A DNA stretch of 7,062 nucleotides from Euryarchaeota archaeon UBA111 (lineage in GTDB: Archaea > Thermoplasmatota > Poseidoniia > Poseidoniales > Poseidoniaceae), in assembly GCA_002506025.1 (NCBI GenBank), contig DAWS01000031.1, positions 5,593-12,654 of the forward strand. Direction: 5' to 3'. Under the pieces are notes generated by a model. The model saw nothing but the letters and a program-made list of their open reading frames with translations. It ran no database searches and was not told the DNA's origin. Of this stretch, positions 1 to 4,972 are shown one piece after another (the first letter of the stretch is position 1; each line of letters opens with the position of its first letter). Made by a program: the position numbers and the translations under genes.

Positions 1-197
1 TTATCACCGGTCTTTTGGGCTTGCAAAACTAGTTCTAAATCACGATGGGCAAATACAATGCCACGCCGATGTAAGTGAGACGGATTGGGCAGTGTAAGAT
101 TACCAAGATTTGACAAACCAAATTGTTCAATAATTCTCGAATAGTCAGTGGATTGGGTACTACTCCAAGGATCGATGCTCAAATCTCCATCAACCAC
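1..197 (-). CDS. trpS: Tryptophanyl-tRNA synthetase, N-terminal part (cut by left edge)
   Basis: This is the first 65 codons of a gene that continues beyond base 1. TrpRS charges tRNA-Trp with tryptophan in the cytoplasm. The N-terminus reads MVDGDLSIDPWSS, then TDYSRIIEQFG, then RRGIVFAHRDLELVL. This follows the archaeal/eukaryal-type TrpRS pattern (x-PW, VDYxxLIxxFG, RRGxFFSHRDL) that precedes the catalytic HIGH-like motif, which lies outside the window. The start is GTG at 195-197. It is the only ATG, GTG or TTG in frame after an in-frame stop at 219-221, and a strong GAGGGGTG lies 6 bases upstream of it. The gene follows the exported-protein gene on the same strand after 72 bases. I am fairly sure of the family; the short length and the missing active site are the main limits. 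Confidence 0.82.
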   Translation of the reverse strand, partial: MVDGDLSIDPWSSTQSTDYSRIIEQFGLSNLGNLTLPNPSHLHRRGIVFAHRDLELVLQAQKTGD

Positions 198-201
198 AGG
201 A

Positions 202-209
202 CACCCCTC
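202..209 (-). promoter_or_regulatory. Shine-Dalgarno site of trpS
   Basis: On the minus strand this reads GAGGGGTG. It closely matches the archaeal GGAGGTGAT consensus and ends 4 to 6 bases before the GTG codon at 195-197. It decides the trpS start, since no ATG is available in that frame. Confidence 0.6.
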
Positions 210-223
210 AAGGATGACTCAAT

Positions 224-243
224 AGCCTTATTTCATCAAGGCT
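224..243 (-). other. Short inverted repeat between the exported-protein gene and trpS
   Basis: A perfect 6-base inverted repeat (AGCCTT / AAGGCT) with an 8-base loop lies in the 72-base spacer, about 27 bases upstream of the trpS start. No T-run follows on the minus strand, so it does not look like a terminator. An AT-rich stretch just upstream (about 245-256, minus-strand reading CTAATTTATC) could be a weak TATA box for trpS. A stem this short may be chance. Confidence 0.22.
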
Positions 244-269
244 TCGATAAATTAGTGGCATTAATTGTG

Positions 270-1478
270 TTATTGTTCAGATTTTTGCTTTGCCAGCGGG
301 CCCAATCCCTCGCGCTTGAGGATCACTAGCATAGATAGGATGGCTACTGCTCCAACTCCTAGTGCTGCATATGGTAACCAATCTGCACTATCAACGGCTC
401 TTGGTTCGACCAACCATGTGAATACTAAATTATCCTGGTCGACAAATCGTTTAGACCACTTGAACAAATCCGTTGTTTCATGAGCCGCAATGGTAATTGC
501 TGAGGTGTGATTATTCCAAAATTGGCTAATTCCCATTATATCATAATATTCGCTTTCGACTGTTATATTTACTGAACGTCCGTCGATCACGCTTAGGTGG
601 AGGTATTGATTACCTGCTTTACTATAACCTTCTTGGGTGTGTCTTTTGTTTGTAATATCTTCTAATGATTCGCCATGAGATTCGACGCTAATCAATTCTG
701 CTTGACCAAGATCAATCATCCAAGTTACTGGGACATTCCATCTTTCCGGGAATAATTCTGTGCATTGCTCTTTGATTAGTGATTCAAAACTTATGACATA
801 ATTACCATCCTCAGGTGATATTGAATGGTCGAATTCGTAGCATCTGCTTTTTGTCCAATAGGACCATGCCTGACCCCAAGTTGTTAGCCAAGCATCGGCT
901 TCGTTGGCAATGTAATCCTCAATATCAGAATCATGCCTAATTGTCGCCTCGTTGACTCGCCCAATCCAATACATATTGACTAGTCCACCCTCTTCAACAG
1001 CTGCTTTTACATCGTCAACTGAACCAATTATTTGCTCTAAACTTCCACCTCTACGGCCCAAGTTAAACCAATCCCATAGATCGGTCGGTTGGTCTGTTGA
1101 ATTGTGCCAAGCAGTGTAATCTAGACCATTTACATCACCATGGATAACAAAACCTTGCTGAGAAATGATTTGATGTTGGGACATTGTAAGACCATTTGGA
1201 GAATAGGTCGATATGGGGTTTTCTCCCCATGCATTTGCTACGGTTCTTTGTTGAATGTAATTTCGACACTCTGCAGCGACAGCACCCGGATCGGCTTGCC
1301 ATGACAGACCAGGAATTCCGTAACAACCGAATTCGTCGCCATTATTCAGCCTCTCCTGAACAAGATTGGTATTCAACCACCCGTCCTCATCCCAATTTTC
1401 TTCGGCTAACGAGGCGGGAGTAAAGACTAAGCATAGTATCATGGTTAATACACAAGTTGTAGTTACTTTGCTGTTCAA
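270..1478 (-). CDS. Exported, C-terminally membrane-anchored protein of unknown function
   Basis: I do not recognise the family of this 402-residue protein. It starts at a TTG codon, the only start available between the in-frame stop at 1491-1493 and an internal ATG at codon 13. The TTG gives a credible signal peptide: Lys4, a hydrophobic core at about 8-20, and an Ala-Ser-Leu-Ala cleavage region ending near residue 25. The next Met would remove the charged N-region. The body (26-366) is acidic and rich in tryptophan (18 in all). It has four cysteines outside the signal peptide, at 52, 71, 213 and 239, which could form two disulfides. It also has three N-x-S/T sequons, at 126, 304 and 323. 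A single transmembrane helix (about 368-387) is followed by a short Lys/Arg-rich tail, so the body should face outside. No catalytic motif or known repeat is visible. The upstream Shine-Dalgarno is poor, and trpS lies 72 bases downstream on the same strand. Confidence 0.85.
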   Translation of the reverse strand: MNSKVTTTCVLTMILCLVFTPASLAEENWDEDGWLNTNLVQERLNNGDEFGCYGIPGLSWQADPGAVAAECRNYIQQRTVANAWGENPISTYSPNGLTMSQHQIISQQGFVIHGDVNGLDYTAWHNSTDQPTDLWDWFNLGRRGGSLEQIIGSVDDVKAAVEEGGLVNMYWIGRVNEATIRHDSDIEDYIANEADAWLTTWGQAWSYWTKSRCYEFDHSISPEDGNYVISFESLIKEQCTELFPERWNVPVTWMIDLGQAELISVESHGESLEDITNKRHTQEGYSKAGNQYLHLSVIDGRSVNITVESEYYDIMGISQFWNNHTSAITIAAHETTDLFKWSKRFVDQDNLVFTWLVEPRAVDSADWLPYAALGVGAVAILSMLVILKREGLGPLAKQKSEQ

Positions 1479-1619
1479 GCCATCACAGTCCTAGCATAAG
1501 TCGCTCCATTGAGTTGTTTTTGATACTTCGTATTGGTAATCTGAAAAACAATCCACAAACGTCAGATTATCGTCCTCATATGAAGTAACTATCAAAGAGT
1601 CGTTATCACTGCAACAAAT
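1479..1619. other. Divergent intergenic region between the exported-protein gene and plsC
   Basis: This 141-base spacer must hold the 5' regions of two divergent genes. I see no strong TATA box on either strand. A weak minus-strand candidate (AAGTATC, about 1528-1534) lies some 50 bases before the TTG start. On the plus strand, ATTATCG near 1566 lies about 50 bases before the plsC ATG. No good Shine-Dalgarno precedes the plsC start. I see no RNA gene or short ORF with recognisable content. Confidence 0.35.
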
Positions 1620-2408
1620 ATGGACAAGCAGTCAGGCCAATTAGAGGACGCTTGGCGAATCCTTGAGCATCACTGGAAAATACAACCTCGCAGGGGAGGT
1701 ATATCGTATACACCGGGTTATTCTATTCTTAGGTTCATTTTCTCACCAATAATTAGAGGTATTGCACGCATAAAAGCAACAGGTTCTGAACACATACCCG
1801 GCCGAGGTGCAACGATCCTAGCTGCTAATCACTTGTCCCATGTTGACCCGATTTTAGTGATTGCATCATCGCGCAGAAAAGTTCACTACCTAGCAAAAGA
1901 TGCTCATTTTAAGAATTTCTTTCTGCGCCTTTTCATGAACTCTACTGGCCAAATTGAAACCCATCGAGAGGAAGGTGGTGACGACGCGCTTGCCTCAGCA
2001 GCTGATGTTCTCGCCGCCAATTCAGCACTAGGGATTTTTCCTGAAGGAACTAGATCGAAAAGGACGGAAAAACCATTTCTGCTGCCCGGCAAAACCGGAA
2101 TTGCTCGATTGGCAGCATCGTTTCCCCGTGCACCAGTAATACCGATTGCGCTGGTCGGCACCAGGACCATGATGGCGCCACAAAAGGATAAGTTTCCCAA
2201 AGTTTGGTTACCAGTTCAGGTAAATTATGGTAAAAAAATAACCTGGATAGATTGGTTAGGTAGCGCAGAAGGTGGCGGTATGACTGCTAGAGATGTTGAA
2301 GAATTATCAACCCTAGATGATCATGAAATCAAATCTGCTATAGCAAAGTTATATCGGAAATTCACCGATCAATTAATGCAGAGTATCAGTTCACTAGGCG
2401 CCCCATAA
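1620..2408 (+). CDS. plsC: PlsC-family 1-acyl-sn-glycerol-3-phosphate acyltransferase
   Basis: A 262-residue member of the LPLAT/PlsC acyltransferase family, which moves an acyl chain from acyl-CoA or acyl-ACP to lysophosphatidic acid at the membrane. Motif I is NHLSHVD at 70-76, with the catalytic His71 and Asp76 of NHx4D. Motif II is TGQIETHRE around 109-117. Motif III is FPEGTRS at 140-146, with the phosphate-binding Glu142 and Gly143. Motif IV is around VIPIALVGT at 173-181. The length is typical. A hydrophobic stretch at about 35-50 may sit in the membrane; there is no signal peptide. The start is ATG with no clear Shine-Dalgarno. thyA follows after 56 bases on the same strand. The family is rarely expected in archaea with purely ether lipids, so the true acyl acceptor is uncertain. 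Confidence 0.9.
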   Translation: MDKQSGQLEDAWRILEHHWKIQPRRGGISYTPGYSILRFIFSPIIRGIARIKATGSEHIPGRGATILAANHLSHVDPILVIASSRRKVHYLAKDAHFKNFFLRLFMNSTGQIETHREEGGDDALASAADVLAANSALGIFPEGTRSKRTEKPFLLPGKTGIARLAASFPRAPVIPIALVGTRTMMAPQKDKFPKVWLPVQVNYGKKITWIDWLGSAEGGGMTARDVEELSTLDDHEIKSAIAKLYRKFTDQLMQSISSLGAP

Positions 2409-2438
2409 GCGGTTGAAGAGAAAATTATCAAAGACTGG

Positions 2439-2448
2439 CTTTATTTCG
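2439..2448 (+). promoter_or_regulatory. Possible TATA box of thyA
   Basis: CTTTATTTCG lies 17 to 26 bases before the thyA ATG. Archaeal TATA boxes sit about 26 bases before the transcription start, so this would give a start at or very near the ATG. It is a weak match, and thyA might instead be read through from plsC. A GGTGGT close to the start could serve as a weak ribosome site. Confidence 0.28.
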
Positions 2449-2464
2449 TAGGGTTGGTGGTAGT

Positions 2465-3259
2465 ATGAATGAATATCTTGACCTCATACGCAGAATTCTA
2501 AATGAAGGCGAAGAGAAAGGTGACAGAACCGGTACTGGAACTCTATCTGTATTTGGCCACCAAATGAGATTTGATCTTGCCAATGGTTTTCCTATGGTAA
2601 CCACAAAAAAACTACACCTAAAATCAATTGTATATGAGTTATTGTGGTTTCTAAAAGGTGACACGAACGTAAAGTATCTGCAGGAAAACGGCGTTAGAAT
2701 TTGGAATGAATGGGCCGATGCGGACGGAGATTTGGGGCCAGTATATGGCAAACAATGGCGTAAATGGGAGGCCAAAGATGGGCGAATAATTGACCAGGTT
2801 GAGAATGCTATAGAGATGATTAAGACCAATCCAAATAGTCGACGAATAATAGTATCTGCCTGGAATGTCGGCGAGTTAGAAGAAATGGCCCTGATGCCAT
2901 GTCATGCCTTTTTCCAGTTTCATGTCGCCAACGGAAAATTAAATTGTCAACTCTACCAACGTAGCGCAGATGTATTTCTCGGAGTTCCGTTTAACATTGC
3001 ATCTTATGCGTTGTTAACGCACATGATGGCACAAGTATGCAAATTGGAACCTGGAGTATTTGTTCATACAATCGGCGACGCACACCTATACAATAATCAT
3101 CTAGAGCAAGCAAAACTGCAAATTTCGCGGGAACCACTGGAACTGCCCGAACTAAGGTTAAACCCTGAAATCACCAACATCGATGAATTCGATTTTAGCG
3201 ATATCGAGGTAATCAATTACCAACATCACCCACATATTGCTGCACCAATTTCGGTTTGA
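2465..3259 (+). CDS. thyA: Thymidylate synthase (ThyA type)
   Basis: Thymidylate synthase transfers a methylene group from 5,10-methylene-tetrahydrofolate to dUMP, giving dTMP and dihydrofolate. The protein has 264 residues, the same length as the E. coli enzyme, and it aligns with that enzyme from memory without obvious gaps. The key residues fall on the same numbers: Arg21 in DRTGTG, Arg126 and Arg127 in SRRIIV, the nucleophile Cys146 in MPCHAFFQF, Arg166 and Asp169 in YQRSAD, Asn177 in PFNIAS, and His207 and Tyr209 in DAHLYNN. The C-terminus ends PISV, close to the usual APVAI-type tail that closes over the active site. All catalytic residues are present, so it should be active. folA begins 8 bases downstream and recycles the dihydrofolate made here. 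The protein looks bacterial in type. Confidence 0.98.
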   Translation: MNEYLDLIRRILNEGEEKGDRTGTGTLSVFGHQMRFDLANGFPMVTTKKLHLKSIVYELLWFLKGDTNVKYLQENGVRIWNEWADADGDLGPVYGKQWRKWEAKDGRIIDQVENAIEMIKTNPNSRRIIVSAWNVGELEEMALMPCHAFFQFHVANGKLNCQLYQRSADVFLGVPFNIASYALLTHMMAQVCKLEPGVFVHTIGDAHLYNNHLEQAKLQISREPLELPELRLNPEITNIDEFDFSDIEVINYQHHPHIAAPISV

Positions 3260-3264
3260 GTGAT
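3258..3264 (+). promoter_or_regulatory. Shine-Dalgarno site of folA, overlapping the thyA stop
   Basis: GAGTGAT overlaps the thyA TGA stop and ends 3 bases before the ATG at 3268. It matches the GTGAT half of the archaeal GGAGGTGAT consensus, in the right register. It favours the ATG over the TTG at 3256 as the folA start and suggests translational coupling with thyA. Confidence 0.5.
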
Positions 3265-3267
3265 TCC

Positions 3268-3741
3268 ATGCTGACAATGATTTTTGCTTGCGACAAATCT
3301 AACGCAATCGGCAAAGATGGTGACTTACCATGGCGTCAGTCAACAGATCTTCAACACTTCAAGCGGATTACATTGGGGGGAACAATAGTAATGGGTAGAA
3401 AAACCTGGGATTCCCTGCCGGGAAAACTGCCAGATAGAAGACACTTAGTAATGACCAAGAGCCCGCGTAATGATATCGAAACAACCTCGTTTGAGGGAGT
3501 CATGGAATTGGCAAAAGATGAAGAGATTTTCATCATTGGTGGTGGTGAAATCTACCGATTATTTTTACCCCATGTTGATAAAATTCATCGAACAGTGATA
3601 CATTGTGAAGTAGACAATGCTGACACTTATGCACCAGAGTTGAGCGAACAAGAATTTTCTTTGACATCGTCTAATTTCACCCCAAAGACAGAGCGAGATG
3701 ATTTTGACATGACCTTTGAGATGTATGAAAAAATCAGATGA
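3268..3741 (+). CDS. folA: Dihydrofolate reductase
   Basis: DHFR reduces dihydrofolate to tetrahydrofolate with NADPH, regenerating the folate oxidised by ThyA. From ATG 3268 the protein has 157 residues, close to E. coli DHFR (159). The N-terminus MLTMIFACDKSNAIG aligns without gaps to that enzyme's first 15 residues. Visible motifs are LPW at 20-22, the catalytic acid Asp27 followed by LQHFKR, GRKTWDSLPG at 43-52, an Arg pair at 57-58 that should bind the folate glutamate, and the glycine-rich NADPH loop GGGEIY at 91-96. An alternative TTG start at 3256, overlapping the thyA stop as TTGA, would add four residues. I prefer the ATG because of the alignment and the Shine-Dalgarno. The TGA stop directly touches the stop codon of the opposing MazG-like gene. 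Confidence 0.96.
   Translation: MLTMIFACDKSNAIGKDGDLPWRQSTDLQHFKRITLGGTIVMGRKTWDSLPGKLPDRRHLVMTKSPRNDIETTSFEGVMELAKDEEIFIIGGGEIYRLFLPHVDKIHRTVIHCEVDNADTYAPELSEQEFSLTSSNFTPKTERDDFDMTFEMYEKIR
3728..3733 (-). terminator. Possible T-run terminator of the MazG-like gene, inside folA
   Basis: On the minus strand six T residues begin 9 bases after the stop codon of the MazG-like gene. They are the complement of Lys codons at the folA 3' end. Archaeal RNA polymerase can terminate on T-runs without a hairpin. Six T is near the lower limit, so this is tentative. Confidence 0.35.
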
Positions 3742-4113
3742 TTACTCTGAGTTTTGGTATTCCGTAACTCTGACGCCTAACCTGCCTGTTAACGCTTCAC
3801 GCTGCATAATACGGTGGTATTTTTTTTCAAATGCGGATTTCAAATCAATTTTCATTGCAATAGAATGTCCCATTAGTAGAATCAGAATATCTGCCATCTC
3901 TTCGGCACATTCCTCCAACGGCTTCCCTTTGGTTATTGCTGCCGATAGTTCTCCCAATTCTTCAACGGTAAGTGCTATCCTGTAACCCATATCGTGGCCG
4001 TTTTTACCTGCGAAATCATGTTTGTGATGAAATTCTGCAACCTTCTTCATCATTACATCCCATTCGCCGTCTGGCTCATGAGCAACCCAGTCAAGCACTG
4101 ACATACCGTCCAT
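3742..4113 (-). CDS. MazG-like nucleotide pyrophosphohydrolase
   Basis: A 123-residue single-domain member of the all-alpha NTP pyrophosphohydrolase (MazG) superfamily, whose enzymes split (d)NTPs into NMP and pyrophosphate with Mg2+. The metal-binding signature is visible: EELGE at 51-55 (Glu52-x-x-Glu55), then EEMAD at 71-75 (Glu72-x-x-Asp75), a 16-residue gap that fits the family. A basic KKYHRIMQR follows at 97-105, as in MazG proteins that end the domain with KxxxxxxR. It is far shorter than two-domain bacterial MazG and nearer the size of compact house-cleaning enzymes. The substrate cannot be told from sequence; dCTP, dUTP or damaged nucleotides are possible. The ATG at 4111-4113 has no Shine-Dalgarno but lies 27 bases from a good TATA box, which supports a leaderless mRNA. 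A second ATG at codon 4 is possible. Confidence 0.85.
   Translation of the reverse strand: MDGMSVLDWVAHEPDGEWDVMMKKVAEFHHKHDFAGKNGHDMGYRIALTVEELGELSAAITKGKPLEECAEEMADILILLMGHSIAMKIDLKSAFEKKYHRIMQREALTGRLGVRVTEYQNSE
3820..3827 (+). terminator. Possible T-run terminator of thyA-folA, inside the MazG-like gene
   Basis: Eight T residues on the plus strand lie 79 bases after the folA stop, antisense to Glu-Lys-Lys codons of the MazG-like gene. A run of this length is enough for archaeal factor-independent termination in known systems. Its coding constraint on the other strand means it could also be incidental. Confidence 0.35.
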
Positions 4114-4136
4114 GAGTTGAAATAAACGAGACGCAG

Positions 4137-4147
4137 AATATATCTTT
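4137..4147 (-). promoter_or_regulatory. TATA box and BRE of the MazG-like gene
   Basis: The minus strand reads GGAAAG followed by ATATATTC, a good archaeal BRE-TATA combination. The core ATATAT is at 4138-4143, centred 27 to 28 bases before the ATG at 4113, so the transcript would begin at or next to the start codon. It lies in the 39-base gap after the phosphorylase gene and would give the MazG-like gene its own promoter. Confidence 0.55.
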
Positions 4148-4152
4148 CCACA

Positions 4153-4950
4153 CTAGTCTAGAAGTGACAAGATTGAATGTATTACCGGGTCTAAGCGCTC
4201 ATTTGCTTGTGATGAAACCATCTCATGTGATAATTCAGCACTCGGATCACCCGGCTCCCTGCCCGCTGCCCAATTCGAAGAAATACAAATTGCAGAGTAT
4301 GGGATATTCAATTCATTAGCAAGTTTTACTTCTCTGGCCATTGTCATACCAACCATCTCACCACCGAGTCTTTCAATCGCATCGACCTCAGCACGAGTTT
4401 CGAAATGAGGCCCATGTGCTAGCCAATATGTGTAATACATTTTTTCAGATGGAGAGAAGTTTTGTGATTCCCTTAGACTAACTTCTAATTTTGAGTTTAG
4501 CTCCACAGAGAATGGTTCTGTTACTGATGTGAACACAGCAAATGTGTCATTGTAACTAGTTGAGACACCAGTAAAATCAATGTATTGATCTGCTAAAGCA
4601 ACTTTGCCAGGGGGGAAATCCTTCACTATCGTTCCGGTTGAGCAAACCGAGACAATGATTTCGCATCCAGATGCCTCAAGAGCCTTGATATTTGCTTTGT
4701 GATTAATCATGTGTGGTGGTTTGTTGGCATCACCTTGATTGTGATGGCGCTGAAGAAATATCAATTCCTTGGGTTGTCCTTCACAGTCTATGGTAATGCA
4801 CCTGAGAGGGACTATTCCGAATTCGGTTTCGGCGTTGATATCATCAATTCTAACCACAGACATGTTATTACTCAGGAGGAAGTCTTGGTGTTGTCCTTTG
4901 ATATCAATTGATATTAGGCCGGTTCCACCGATAACACCAATTCGGTCCAT
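4153..4950 (-). CDS. MTAP/PNP-family nucleoside phosphorylase (MTA, MTI or purine nucleoside)
   Basis: Family-2 nucleoside phosphorylases split a nucleoside with phosphate into base and (methylthio)ribose 1-phosphate. The 265-residue protein has the N-terminal phosphate loop IGGTGL at 7-12, RHH at 68-70 (usually RHG), PPHMINHKANI from 78, STGTI in place of the usual GS-type loop, IDFTG, GPHFETRAE at 180-188, and VGMTMARE at 200-207. The base-specificity segment reads SNWAAG at 225-230. MTAPs have Asp-rich TDYDCW there, whereas 6-oxopurine enzymes have Asn, so methylthioinosine, inosine or guanosine may be preferred to MTA. The start is ATG 4950, not the longer TTG 4992 frame that overlaps the S3Ae gene. 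The ATG gives the normal N-terminus (MDRIGVIGGTG) and has a perfect GAGGTGAT upstream. It lies 22 bases after the S3Ae stop, which suggests one operon. Confidence 0.88.
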   Translation of the reverse strand: MDRIGVIGGTGLISIDIKGQHQDFLLSNNMSVVRIDDINAETEFGIVPLRCITIDCEGQPKELIFLQRHHNQGDANKPPHMINHKANIKALEASGCEIIVSVCSTGTIVKDFPPGKVALADQYIDFTGVSTSYNDTFAVFTSVTEPFSVELNSKLEVSLRESQNFSPSEKMYYTYWLAHGPHFETRAEVDAIERLGGEMVGMTMAREVKLANELNIPYSAICISSNWAAGREPGDPSAELSHEMVSSQANERLDPVIHSILSLLD

Positions 4951-4957
4951 GTGCCGA

Positions 4958-4965
4958 ATCACCTC
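4958..4965 (-). promoter_or_regulatory. Shine-Dalgarno site of the phosphorylase gene
   Basis: The minus strand reads GAGGTGAT, eight bases complementary to the archaeal 16S rRNA 3' end, 7 bases before ATG 4950. It settles the start against the TTG at 4992 and shows the gene is translated from an mRNA carrying the S3Ae coding region upstream. Confidence 0.75.
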
Positions 4966-4972
4966 AAGTAGT

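Noticed and set aside
397..413. A T-arm-like TTGGTTCGACCAA that could suggest a tRNA gene.
   Set aside because: It lies inside the coding sequence of the exported protein, and I see no matching anticodon arm, D arm or acceptor stem.
123..483. Two short plus-strand open frames near the left end.
   Set aside because: They are opposite trpS and the exported-protein gene and show no motif or ribosome site.
1522..1536. Small ATAC-TTC-GTAT inverted repeat in the divergent spacer.
   Set aside because: Only four to five base pairs; expected by chance in AT-rich DNA.
2428..2829. Minus-strand open frame of 133 codons opposite thyA.
   Set aside because: It is antisense to the highly conserved ThyA coding region, has no recognisable motif, and is best explained as a shadow frame.
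3256..3267. TTG start for folA overlapping the thyA stop as TTGA.
   Set aside because: Possible, but ATG 3268 aligns exactly with known DHFR N-termini and has a GTGAT site in the right register.
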